A stretch of 64,000 bases of DNA from positions 14,300,531 to 14,364,530 of the forward strand of contig CM019708.1 of NCBI GenBank assembly GCA_009760885.1. Reading direction: 5' to 3'. Position numbers and translations under genes: made by a program. This document shows, piece after piece, positions 21,246 through 31,975 of the stretch. The stretch comes from Achatina immaculata (Eukaryota > Mollusca > Gastropoda > Stylommatophora > Achatinidae). Under the pieces are notes generated by a model. It had not been told where the DNA came from. It saw only the letters and a program-made list of their open reading frames with translations, and did not search any database. Each line of letters starts with the position of its first letter. Position 1 is the first letter of the stretch.

Positions 21246-22026
21246 GCCGCTAGGTCTGATAATGCAGGACTGAAAAATAACCTGGAGAAAAAACTTGTCT
21301 TAAAGAGAGCGACCGTGCAGAGATCACAGGCTCAAGTGTGGAGGAAGGAATGTAGGAACGGTCACTCACAAGATTTGAACTTCCTCCAACACAGATATGA
21401 CTGGCCACTGGGAGGGACTGTGAAAAATGCTGTAAATATTTCCTCTATTCATCCACCATTCGTATTCAAAATGGCCCTTTCCCTGAACACTCAACCTACA
21501 CTATGAAAGGAGGAAAAAAGGAACATTATGATTAAACACTGAGACATAAGAATGGCAGTATTATGAACACACATACACACACTCAGTGTCGTAAAAACCG
21601 CTGAAAGCAAATTTGTCTACAGCAGGGGCAAGTATAATAAGAAAATGGAACACATTTCTCTTCAGACTTGATGTAATGCTTGCTATAACAATTTCTACTC
21701 TTACTTTGAACGATATTTTAGTACATGCCACAAACTACTTCACACGGAAATCACACAAGCAGTCTGCGTGCCACTGACAAGTTATTACAATACGATGATT
21801 TCAAATGTTGGGATTCATATTTAGTGGTTAATTTCCGCACACTTATTTAGCAAAATACAAGTTAACATTAGTATTTTAGAAGAAGTGCAGAGTTGTATTC
21901 TTTTGGTATTTTAAAATGATGTCTGCCCACCTTGTAGTATGTTGTAATACTTTACGTGTATGTTGTGAACTGTACATAGTGTCTGTCCTTCCCCTGTAAC
22001 GGAGACATATGGGCAGATGATCGGTC

Positions 22027-22057
<31 letters not shown>

Positions 22058-22252
22058 TGTATGTATTTCCTTGATTAAACGTCGGGTCTGAAATAATCGC
22101 CTGCCTCAGTTAAGCGCGGGGGTTAACGGTGCCATGTTTCGAATAAATGCATCCCTTAAATAAACGCTGGATCTGTAGGGATGAAAACAAACGCCTGGTC
22201 AGTACGCTGTCTTTCTGATGTGTTGCGAGTTCTTCAAAACTGTCCCTTTTGT
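21246..22252. other. No gene recognised; (GTAT)n at 22028-22065
   Basis: Mostly AT-rich unique sequence. A tetranucleotide run (gtat)n at 22028-22065. Near 22070-22200 the phrase taaacgc / aataaatgc recurs. Confidence 0.5.
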
Positions 22253-22345
22253 CAGTCCGTAAGAATAGAGAAGAGCAAAACCTTTATCTTAATGCAAAGA
22301 TAGCTAAATTGACGACAACTGACAAAACAAATAAGGCAGATGTGT
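22253..22345 (+). mobile_element. LINE family B fragment, left half of a split copy
   Basis: ctgtcagtccgtaagaata through aataaggcaga aligns with 1246-1335 of the first LINE B copy. The continuation of the same element starts at about 23926, so a 1.58 kb insertion probably separates them. Confidence 0.75.
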
Positions 22346-23925
22346 GATAGAATTCTGTAAGTGTAGAATTAAAACGCTAGAATGCTCAGTCAAAGGGACA
22401 GAATTCTAGTATTTTCTAATAGCGTATAATTATTTCCCCATGGAGTCGGAACTTCCAATGACCTATGGATATAAACAATTCAATAATTATTATACTGGGA
22501 CCTTACAGGTCATGTTTTGATGACAGAATTCTCATGAAAAAGTGACTGTTGGCTCGAAGTAATGTTACAAACAATCACAACAACCTGTGAATTAGGGTGC
22601 AAAGATTATTTGTTAGAAGCTAAGATTTTTCAGCTTAAGTAAACAGTGTTTTTCAAGTGAAAGCTTAGACTTCTGGCCATTTGGCTAAGATCAAAGAGTA
22701 GTTCTGCGCTATGTATTATCTTCACTTTGATCGTTATTTTGGGACAAACGAGGTGCTCGAGGCTTGCCCTGCACAATGAATCCCGCGGGGTAAGGTCAAC
22801 ATCTCGTTACGGGTGGACCCGGTTTGCAGTACCACGTGGTCAAGGCCTGTTGTTTTCGTCAGCTTAAAAAAAAAAAAACCAAACCTTAGACTTGTCGAAA
22901 ACTCTGTTTTCTGTCGAGACAGAAGTTTCTAGATGGAGGCTGGGAAAATCCCAGTCATATAAAAGTGGCAGAGCTGACCAAGCAATTAGGATTATTATGA
23001 GTTTAGATCAAGAAGTAGAAGTTGTTAGTGAGTTTTAGGCATGCCTTAGTTCAGTTGTAGCAACACCTGTCCTTTTTAGAGCTAACTTTAGCCTAGTGTA
23101 GAATGTAGAGAGTTTCGTAGCATCGTCCTTGTTAGTACTGAAAGTGTGATGTAGTGATTTCATCTTTTGGAAGACGTGTTGATGTGCACGTTGTCTGAGA
23201 GTTCTGTAATATTGTAAGTAGTAGGATTTTGTAACACTCACGATTGTGATAGTTCATACTGGCATGTTGTCAGATTCACGTCACCATGGCACTGACTGCG
23301 TGCCTGGGAAACTCTGTTGAAGGTTTTTCTGTTCTCTGCCGTGTGGCAGCAAATTTTCAGACCGTTTGGCTTCATCACATCACATCACTCATCACATCAC
23401 TCATCACATCACTCATCACATCACTCATCACATCACTCATCACATCACTCATCACATCACTCATCAGTTCAACGCTCATTTTCCTCATCAATAATTCTAG
23501 TCAATGTTTAAATTTAGTTGGAGTTCTTGAGCGGTTGGAACTTTTTCTGTCAGTCTAGTTGAAGGAATGGAAGTCCAGATCTTGATCTTTGTGACGCTGG
23601 TGTTATTGTGGAATGCCTGGAAACTGTTGCTGTGTTGCTATGGGAATACTGAAGTAACACATTTTGCCTATTGATTAACAAGTAGTAGAAAAATAAATTC
23701 AGTCAGGCAGGCAACAACATGAATGATATCATAACAAGAACAGTAGAAGCTTATTTTGTAGTTCTGACTATCAATGTAGAATATTCCACTCTGGTTACGG
23801 TCTTATGCACCCTAGGAATTCTAGATTATCTGGTGAAAGAGAGATAGACAGTTCCTATACGTCTTCATCTGTTGACGTGTTGGTACGTTATTACTTGTCA
23901 CACTAGGCACGTGTTTTCAGCTGAA
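22346..23925. other. Possible 1.58 kb insertion in LINE B; no gene recognised
   Basis: Sits between two halves of one LINE B copy. The host word cag[a/c]tg occurs at both edges and could be a degenerate target duplication. No transposase or RT frame is seen inside, so if it is a mobile element it is non-autonomous. It contains a 12 bp repeat array at 23372-23466. Confidence 0.4.
23372..23466. repeat. 12 bp repeat (catcacatcact), about 7 copies
   Basis: Near-perfect catcacatcact array; the Ser-His and Leu-Ile-Thr-Ser frames across it are artefacts. Confidence 0.93.
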
Positions 23926-24329
23926 ATATATATCAGTGAGATAAATTAGAAGAGGTGGAGAGTTCTGATTATCTTGGATCACTACTAATTAATAATGGAG
24001 ATACAATGAGGGATATTAAAAGGAGGACATCTATCGCTCTTCGAAAAAAAAAATAAAACAACTAAAGAATCTGTAGAGAGGATAGATTTTTAAGGGCATT
24101 CATCTTTCCCATCGCAACATATGCCTGTGAAACCTGGACATTAAAAAAAACAGCTGAGAAACACATACATGCTTTTTAATGTAAATGCTACAGAAGAGTT
24201 CTTCAAATATCATGGGCATGAAAAAGAAAAAAAATATATATCCATACTACAAGAACTTAATATTGAAGAAGGCTGGCTAGTAAAGAGAAACAAAGAAAAC
24301 TTAAATATTTTGGACATACTAAATTCATG

Positions 24330-24905
24330 CTAGAAAGGAAATTAGGATCAGAATTGCAAAAGCAGCATCAATCTTCAAGAATCTTGAGAACATATGGAAT
24401 CCAAAAGTTATAAGCACAAAAACCAAGTTAAGAATATTCAATTCAAATGTAATATCCACCCTCATTTATGCATGCGAAAGCTGGAAAACAACTAAAGAAA
24501 TAGAAAAGAAATTAGACTCTTTTGAAAACAAATGCCTAAGGAAAATACTCGGCATCAAGTGGAATGAATTCAAGAACAATGCAGAGATAAGACAGATGAC
24601 TGAACAACAACCAGTCTCACGGGTGATCAGGAAAAGGAGATGGACATATGTTGGTCACTTGATGAGAAGAAATGAGCAGAGAATCCCAAAACAAGCTATC
24701 AAGTGGAACACAACAGGCCGAAGAAAAAGGGGCAGACCGCGTGAAACTCTGAAGAGGACATTATTAAGAGAGGCCAAGTTAACAGGCATAAAATCCTTTG
24801 TTGAGGTTGAAAGACTCGCCGAAGACAGGAAAAATTGGCGAACTACTTTGCGAGCCCTATGTGACGTCTAACGGCACGGGAAGGATATAAGATATAAGAT
24901 ATAAG
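24330..24905 (+). mobile_element. LINE family A, 5'-truncated copy nested in LINE B
   Basis: Flanked by aaattcatg at 24321-24329 and 24906-24914 (9 bp TSD) and ending in a gatataag-type tail. The frame 24332-24871 is uninterrupted (180 codons): IRIAKAASIFKNLENIW, LIYACESWKTTKEIEKKL, RWTYVGHLMRRNEQRIPKQ, GRRKRGRPRETLKRTLL, and it ends LRALCDV. It is the only LINE fragment here without a defect over its whole length, consistent with a young insertion. It lacks the RT catalytic domain. The copy at the left window edge belongs to the same family. Confidence 0.92.
24332..24871 (+). pseudogene. LINE A reverse-transcriptase C-terminal region (intact frame)
   Basis: Only the region downstream of the RT palm is present, with the thumb/connection block LRIFNSNVISTLIYACESW and the C-terminal WTYVGHLMRR...RKRGRPR module. 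The basic RGRP core resembles an AT-hook and may help bind DNA or RNA (inference). It lacks its own start and promoter, so expression would depend on read-through. Confidence 0.85.
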
Positions 24906-25274
24906 AAATTCATGAGAATTTAGAGAAGACCGTCTTGGAAGGGTACATAATGGGAAAAAGAAAGAGAGGAAGACCAAAGCGAAGATGGCTGAAAGATATC
25001 GTTGATAATTTGCACATGGATGCATCAGCAGCAGGGCATCTTGCTCACAACCGAGAGGCCTACAAGAGTGCTGTTAGGGAGAGGCAAAGTTCCGCAAGGG
25101 ACATGCAAATGACTGCTTGAATATTTTACACAGTGGTAAAATGATAAGGTTTCGTCGTGACAGGTAAAATGCTGCTGAACACTGACGTACAGTATAGACT
25201 AATATCTACATAACCGTAATTAGCATTTTGCGGATAAACTTATATTTATATGGGATATACACATGTATACACAC

Positions 25275-25440
25275 CAAAAAAAGTCCCGGGGTCCACCCAG
25301 CCTGGGTACCAGAGAAATCTGGAAAGATAAATGCGGCCAGACGTGATACTGACCATATCAGACTTTCACGTGGTCGGGGAAATACGGGCTTAACACCGTA
25401 TCCAAAGTTTGCCTTGATGGCATGGAAACAGGATTTTTAC
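25275..25440 (+). mobile_element. SINE body, head missing
   Basis: aaaaaagtcccggggtccac, cagcctgggtaccagagaaa and tctggaaagataaatgcggc match the body of the SINEs at 35.3 and 20.8 kb in + orientation. No A/B boxes upstream. An (AT)n run follows at 25443-25464. Confidence 0.75.
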
Positions 25441-25464
25441 TTATATATATATATATATATATAT

Positions 25465-26143
25465 ACTGACAGTAGAATTAACATTATTGTCGCTGTTATT
25501 AATGGTTTTAGTATTATTGTAATTGTTGTATCAACGTTGGACTGTGTTGTGCCCTTGATAATGTTAGTTAATCTGTGTTAACTGTCCTTCAAAGGTCATT
25601 ACTTCGCGCTTCTGTGATCTGCACATTAGACAGCGCCCTAGTTGGAATGATTTCTGCATGTTTGAAGACATCTGTGACTCTAATTCCTATATTATTAACT
25701 TTAGCTCGTTATGACTAGGGACACGTTATATATGACATTCTAATTTTTCCATATGTCATCCACTAGGTTATCCAGTGTGTTATCCAGTGCCGTGCAGGCC
25801 TATAATTTTCGTATCAACATGTCTTAAACACAAGGTAGCTGTCTGTTACAGTTTGCCTGGCTGGAGAATGAGGACAAGAGAGAACAGAGTTTCCAGTTCC
25901 AGAAATCTCGTCACAATAGGTTGGCTAGTCCTGTCTTAGCTATATAAACTTTTGTTATGTTATACATTATGTTGCATCAACTTTTTTATGTTACGAGGTA
26001 TGTTGTATTAACTTTGTTATGCTTGTCCTGACGTATCTCTTAGCAGTCTATATGCGCTGTTTCATTAGATTATGTTTTAAAAAAAAAGACAGCATATCTT
26101 GAAGTCATGGTGTTTTTTTCACAGACACGCTAGGTTTCCACGA

Positions 26144-26179
<36 letters not shown>

Positions 26180-26560
26180 TGGGAATGGTACACATGCTTA
26201 TGTTGACGATAATTAAGATATGTTAGATTACACAGATAACTGGAGTGACAAAAGTATCTTAGACACAGATCCAGTCATGGAAGCGAGGGAAAATGTGTGA
26301 GGACATTAAAACAAATGTCATTCATACTATGAAGTGTTCAGTTGGCTTGGGTATCGACCGGCCTGGGTCAAAGTGACCGCTTCACTGGTCAGGAGGTGGG
26401 TGTTCAGGGGGTGTAATGTCAGTCGGTTCCTGAGCTCGTGGGGAGAGCTTTCGTTTCGTTCTAGGATAAGTGCCTTGATAATATTTAGTAACACACAAAA
26501 ATGAGTGTATACAACTATACATGGAGCCATTGCAGTAAAGCTGTGATACCAGAATGTATA
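25465..26560. other. No gene recognised; (CAGA)n at 26146-26178
   Basis: AT-rich unique sequence; (cagacaga)n at 26146-26178. A 30 bp phrase, tgtttgaagacatctgtgac plus tctaattc at 25660-25687, is repeated at 28530-28559. Confidence 0.5.
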
Positions 26561-26682
26561 AACTAGGAAAAAAAGTAGGAACCCTTTATTACTTAACGAG
26601 TACAAAGTTGTGACGTTTCGGCGTGAGCCTTAATCATAGAAAAACATACAGGACGAAGAAACAGAGGGAGGTGATAAAGTAA
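26561..26682. repeat. Penelope terminal repeat, left
   Basis: aactaggaaaaaaagtagga ... gtgataaag; inverted match of 27998-28116 with scattered differences. Confidence 0.85.
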
Positions 26683-27082
26683 AGATTCACATGAATGCTG
26701 TGTTAAAAAAAATGAGTAGAGCACCTAGCTGTAACTTGTAACAAATTGTGGCTTGTCCGACGCTGTGTGTCAGAAATGCGCATGGTGGAGTGTAGAGAGT
26801 ATTTAAATGGAGACTTGGGATGTATGATAGGTGGGTCGAAACTGAGGGTGGTGTGTGGAGAGACCGTAGAGGGGAGAGAGAGTGATACAACGGTAATCTA
26901 GCAGAGAGAAGGTGAAATAGATTATTATATTTGAGATAGAGGGGTTGTAATGTGATGCTGTGAGGAGGTTCTGAACTATGTGTAACAAGTGGCATGGGAG
27001 TGGAACTTAGTGGGGAAGGATTATGATTGTGGAAGAGGAGAATTTTAGGTCTAGCTGAATAACGAGTTCAAACCGTGTGGTT

Positions 27083-27355
27083 CTAGCATCTCTGAATGTA
27101 GCGGTTCTCAAGCGTTAGGCGGCTTCTGTCATCTACGTGACATTGTTTGATGGCTGTTACCAGGAAATGAGATTTGGCTATGTGGTTGGGGCCATTGAAA
27201 TGAGTTGAGACTGGTTTCAAAGCATGCTGAGTGATATCATACATAAGTTTATGCATGCGGTCGCCTAATCTGAGACCAGTTTCACCAATATAAGTCATCT
27301 TACATCCTTTACATACAATGACATCTACTGCGGGACTCGCATGTGAATCCTTCAT
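27083..27355 (-). pseudogene. Penelope GIY-YIG endonuclease domain
   Basis: Makes the nick used by Penelope-like elements for target-primed reverse transcription. The 90-codon frame has VDVIVCKGCKMTYIGETG, the usual GIY..YIG position in this family, LRLGDRMHKLMYDITQ, then VSTHFNGPNHIAKSHFLV and DRSRLTLENRYIQRC with the expected E near the end (LENRYI). Upstream in the same frame is the cysteine motif RKCNRPRCVTS. Confidence 0.85.
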
Positions 27356-27644
27356 GGAGAATGAGGATAGTTTTGGGAAAGGTGATCGTTTTCGTTTCCC
27401 AGAGGAGGTAACACAGCGAGGGCGGTTACATTTTCTGGTGCCAACATATGCAAGGTTCCGCTTCAGGTGGCTATGGACGAGGATGTCCTTAAGATTTAGT
27501 TCACGTGTGTAAGTTAATATAGGTAGATAGAGAAAATGTCGCGAGTGTCGGGGTCGAGTTGGATTAGTGGCAGATGATGATAAAGAACTTTCTTAACCAT
27601 CTGACCGTGCGGGTGAAAATAAAGTACTAATTTAACTCTGTCAG

Positions 27645-27980
27645 ATGGGACAACAGGTTTTTTTTTGTGAATGCCTCTTCGCGCTCACTAGTTGGATACG
27701 GTTGAATGCTTTCCGAAGGACATTTTCTGGGTAGTAGCCATGACAGAAAAATTCTAATAATTTGTTGGACTGATACGTAATGTCCAAGTTATCTTGACAT
27801 AGGCGGGCAAAGACGGAGGAGTTGGGAGTATGGGATGGAGTTCTTAAAAGCTTCAGGATGGGAAGAGGTGTAAAGTAAACAGGTGTGGCTGTCGGTGGGC
27901 TTGTCAAATATATAGGTGACAAGCCTGTCTGTGCCAGTAGATATTTTGATGTCCAAAAAATTGATAGAGTTGTCCAAAAT
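27645..27980 (-). pseudogene. Penelope reverse transcriptase, C-terminal part
   Basis: Two overlapping frames joined by a frameshift near 27800. Recognised from NFLDIKI, KPTDSHTCLLYTSSHP and IPYSQ, typical of the Penelope RT thumb region. Residues before the FLDI block, including the catalytic YADD strand, are not in the window. Confidence 0.8.
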
Positions 27981-27997
27981 TTCATAAGTGAATTTGT

Positions 27998-28116
27998 ACT
28001 TTATCTCCTCTCCCTATTTCTTCGTCCTGTGTGTTTTTGTATGATTAAGGCTCACGACGAAACATCACAATCATGTGCTCGTTAAGTAGTACAGTGTTCC
28101 TACTTTTTTCCTAGTT
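27998..28116. repeat. Penelope terminal repeat, right
   Basis: actttatctcctctccctat ... tttttcctagtt; inverted match of 26561-26682. Confidence 0.85.
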
Positions 28117-29526
28117 ACATTTTGGTAATGTTTGTGAAGTAATGTAAGTAATTACCCAAGTGCAGTCTTATGTTATGATTTGTGGGGTCAAACCCTTGGC
28201 GATGATCCCCACGTCTCAGCCGATTCCTGTAAATTTAATGTTGTGTTAAATATTTAAATATATGTTGAGTGTGTAAGGGGACTAAAAGTAAATTTAATGC
28301 TGTGTTAAATGTTTAAATATATGTTGAGTGTGTAAGGGGACTAAAGTCAGCACATTGATGTGTTTTCAGAGAAAGTCACTCATAATTCCCGGAGCTCCAC
28401 AAGTAGCAGTCATTATTTGTCTTGGTTCGGTAGTTTCTTGCGTGAGCGTGGTACTTGAAGTCATGTAGATTTGTAATTTGAGCAGAAGGAAAATATTTAT
28501 GGTGTGTTTACTGAGTCACAATTTTTGTTATATGTTTGAAGACATCTGTGACTCTAATTCTTGCTTTGCAGTTACTTATAAGGGCTGCAGTTGTTACAGA
28601 ACTGAGAGTTCTGTGTACTAAATGTTGGAGACGTCCCTTAGATGTACGGGACGTGGTATCCCTCATCGGAACATTGTTTTTTTTTAAAGTGTTTTCATCG
28701 TTTGTTTTGTGGTTGTCTGCATCAGAATCATGATAATACATATTGTGTTCATCAAGTCATGAACAACCATGTTTTTGATGTGCATTTATTTCCCTCGTGT
28801 TAAATTTTATTGGCTCAACTGGCTCGGCAGTCGTGCTAATAGTCATTAAAACTTCACATATTCATGTGTCATTTGAAAATATAAAACTGATTTTGGATTG
28901 TTTATTTTCGGTGTAGTGAATATTCAGTTTGTACACCTGTCCATATGTGTACGTGGTTCTTTCAAGGTTAAACAGACTGTACAAGAAATCAAGGAGAGAA
29001 ATAATGGAATTAATATAGGCACGGCTGCCAAGGCAACCTCGAGATTTCTTCATTAAAGGAGGGATTTTTTAAGAACTTGGGGATTATTAGTACATCCCTT
29101 GTTTAAGGGAGGTATTGATATCGTAGAACTTCGACTTATTTTAGTTCTATAGGACAAGGTCTGAAGCTCTCTCATTTAACATACTGAGCACAAAATTTTA
29201 CAACGCTTTTAAATATAAATATTTTATTAAATTTATACGGTAAATATGAATTTAGTGAAAGCAACAAAGGCATTGTTACACTTCAGAGCTTTAAGAAGCA
29301 AACAGAGACTGACAGGTAAAGATGTCCAACTAGCAACCAGTCCGGTACAGGAGACCAGTGGCAATGGCGGTTCTTTATCCGATTAGAGTTGGGATTCTGT
29401 CCAGAACTCTGAGAAGTAAAACATGTCAGTCATTATATTACAAGGTTTTCTACATTTAATATTCCATACAGGTCTGTTTGACATTATTACAAAAAGATTT
29501 TATATCGAATATTAAATAATAATAAT
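28117..29526. other. No gene recognised; 57-60 bp tandem duplication
   Basis: Two copies of gtaaatttaatg[t/c]tgtgtt plus aaat.tttaaatatatgttga and gtgtgtaaggggactaaa at 28227-28284 and 28288-28343. Otherwise AT-rich sequence with no domain. Confidence 0.6.
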
Positions 29527-29534
29527 AATCATAA
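29527..29534. repeat. Candidate TSD (left) of LINE F
   Basis: aatcataa, repeated at 31254-31261. Short, so the support is moderate. Confidence 0.55.
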
Positions 29535-31253
29535 GATTAAAGACAGCAAAAGCATGCACAAACGAATTAATGAACTCACAGGCAGGAAAACAAAATATAC
29601 CACAGGATGCCTGAAATCGAAAGAAGGTAACATGTTAATGGGAAAAGAAGACATTGTGGACAGGTGGACAGAGTATATCGGTGAGCTATATGGAGGAGAA
29701 AGACCAGAATTAACACCATATACTGAAAACTGTGAGGGACCACCAATACTTGAAGATGAAATCATAGATGCCATCAAACACATGAAGAAAAGAAAAGCGA
29801 CTGGGCCTGATAATATAACAATAGAAGAAATAGAGGCACTAGAGGAGACATGAATAAAAATAATAACCAAGTTACTGAATGACATTTACAACAGTGGTTG
29901 TATTCCCAGTGACCTGATTAAATCCACGTTTATAGCACTACCAAAGAAACCAGGTGCAAAGGAATGTGACGACCACCGGACTATCAGCCTCTCATGTCAC
30001 ATAACGAAGCTACTACTGAGAATCATTATGAGAAGAACAAGGAAAAAGATAACAATGGAAATAGCAGGTGAACAATTTGGATTTGTTGAAGGAAAGGGAA
30101 CACACAATGCCATTTATGCGTTACGAACACTAACAGAAATAGCTTTAGAAGTACAGAAAGATCTCTACTTATGCTTCATTGATTACACCAAGGCATTTGA
30201 CAAGGTGAAACATAATGAAATTATTAAAATGCTTGAAGACATCAATATAGACAGCAAAGACCTGAGGATTGTAAAACATCTATACTGGCAGCAAGAAGCA
30301 GCAGTTCGAGTTGAAAATAGAACTGGAAAATATCAACCTATAAAACAAGGTGTGCGACAAGGATGTGTACTATCTCCAGACCTTTTTTCTCTATATAGCG
30401 AGAATATTCTAAGAACAATCATCACAGAACCAGGCATAAAAATTGGAGGATACAATATTAACAACCTTCGGTATGCTGACGACACAGTACTGATAGTTGA
30501 GAACCAACAAGACCTGCAAAATCTATTGGATAAAGTCGCCAAAGAAAGTGAACAGAAAGGCCTTACTTTGAACATCAAAAAGACAGAGACTATGGTTATA
30601 TCTAAGAAACAGAATCCACCAGCATGCAGTATACAATTAAATGGAACTATTCTAAAGCAGGTGCAGAAATTCAAATACCTTGGAGCAGTAATAACTTCAG
30701 ATGGGAAATGCAGAACAGAAATTAGGAACAGAATAGGCCAAGCAAAGACTGCATTTCAGAGAATGAGAAACATATTAACCAACACATCCTTATCAATGAA
30801 TGTTAGAAAACGAGTCCTAAAATGCTATATTGAACCTATCTTGTTATATGGAAGTGAATCATGGACAATAGGCAAGTCTGCACAAAAATCATTGGAAGCA
30901 GCAGAAATGTGGTTTATTAGAAGAATGTTGCGAATCCCCTGGACAGCAAAAATAAGTAATGAAGAATGTATGAGAAGAGCTGGATAGACAAAAAACCTTG
31001 TCAAAAAGATAAGAGAGAGACAATGTACTTTCATAGGACATGCAATGAGAAGAGGGGGCATTGAAAATATTATAACAACAGGAAAAATAGAAGGAAGAAG
31101 ATCAAGAGGAAGACCAAGAGAAATGATACTGGACAGTCTGACGGGATGGTGTGAGAGGAGATCACCAACTGAACTGATGGCCTACATGAAGGATCGTGTA
31201 CTCTGGAGAAGCATAATAGCCAACGCCAGTCGGCACGGCACGTGATGATGATG
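29535..31253 (+). mobile_element. LINE family F, 5'-truncated, RT nearly intact
   Basis: One reading frame (29536-31245) spans the element and is broken by only two stops, TGA at 29851 and TAG at 30985. It covers the whole reverse transcriptase and C-terminal module and ends in a (GAT)n tail. A candidate 8 bp duplication flanks it. The 5' endonuclease part is missing through 5' truncation. Clade is uncertain (RTE/CR1-like). Confidence 0.9.
29536..31245 (+). pseudogene. LINE F reverse transcriptase, two in-frame stops
   Basis: About 570 codons. Order: MHKRINELTGRKTKYTTGC, KKRKATGPDNITIEEIEAL, TGA at 29851, [56 protein letters not shown] (first catalytic D), [37 protein letters not shown] (catalytic DD intact), [51 protein letters not shown] at 30985, TFIGHAMRRGG, GRRSRGRPREMILDSL and ASRHGT-stop. 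All palm motifs are normal, so only the two stops and the missing 5' half disable it. It is the best-preserved RT domain in the window. Confidence 0.92.
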
Positions 31254-31261
31254 AATCATAA

Positions 31262-31975
31262 CAGCAAAATATCCCTGGAAATTTTTCACACCAGAAAACA
31301 CAAAAATGTGCTCCGACGGGACTGAAGTCACGAAGTTAAAACAGATATGACACGGACGCCCCAGGGGAAGAAGGCCAACAAAAGACTACCCAGGGAAGAA
31401 GAAATTAGCAGAATGCAATACTGGCCACGGACCGTGAGAGGTGGAGAGAATGTGTTGCCTGCCTGCAAGTTGCCACAAGGTGTATCAGGGGGTGATTTTC
31501 TTAGCCGTTCACCGACTAAAAACATAGATGGATGGATGGATGGATGGATAGATGGATGGATGGATGGATGGATGGGTGGGTGGGTGGATGGATGGATGGG
31601 TATGTGGATGGGTGGATGGATGGATGGGTGGGTGGGTGGATGGATGGATGGGTGGATGGGTGGATGGATGGATGGATGGATGGGTGGATGGGTGGATGGA
31701 TGGATGGATGGGTGTATGGATTTGATTGATTAATTGAGTGATTGATTTATTTGTTTCCTTTTCTTATAACTTTGAAAATATTAAATGTGCTAACAACTGA
31801 TAGGAGATGTTTGATCTTGAAAACATTTCAAGTTGCTAGTACATCTAGTTATAGCAGTCAGTGCGAATAAAAAAAAAACTGATGGAATCAGTCACTGAAA
31901 GAAGATGACAACGAGACGCTGATCAACAGCTTCTACAGAATATTTACCTCCCCAAAACAGCAAACATCTACCTGC
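31262..31975. other. GGAT-rich microsatellite (31527-31720); no gene recognised
   Basis: Runs of ggatggatgggtggat over nearly 200 bp, giving artefactual Trp-Met-Asp-Gly frames; flanks are unique sequence. Confidence 0.85.

Larger units (their letters stand above)
23926..25120 (+). mobile_element. LINE family B, right half, itself interrupted by LINE A
   Basis: Continues the copy that starts at 22253: an EEVESSDYLGSLLIN-like block at 23947-23994, MRDIKRRTSIALRKK, FAHATYACETW-like sequence, IEEGWLV (24260-24280). It breaks at 24329 and resumes at 24915 with ENLEKTVLEG, GKRKRGRPKRRWLKDIV and HLAHNREAYKSAVRE to about 25117. The break is an insertion of LINE A with a 9 bp duplication. Confidence 0.85.
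26561..28116 (-). mobile_element. Penelope-like retroelement with inverted terminal repeats
   Basis: Minus-strand element. From 27980 downward: NSINFLDIKISTGTDRL, YIFDKPTDSHTCLLYTSSHP, NSIPYSQLLRL and, after a frameshift near 27800, LCQDNLDITYQSNKLLEFF and GYYPENVLRKAFNRIQ, the C-terminal half of a Penelope-type reverse transcriptase. Further on come LKRNLAYVGTRKCNRPRC and then the GIY-YIG endonuclease CKGCKMTYIGETGLRLGDRM. The ends (26561-26682 and 27998-28116) are about 120 bp imperfect inverted copies, both containing gagccttaatcata-type and ggacgaagaaa-type words. The RT palm with its catalytic aspartates is missing, so this is a 5'-truncated or internally deleted copy. Confidence 0.85.
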
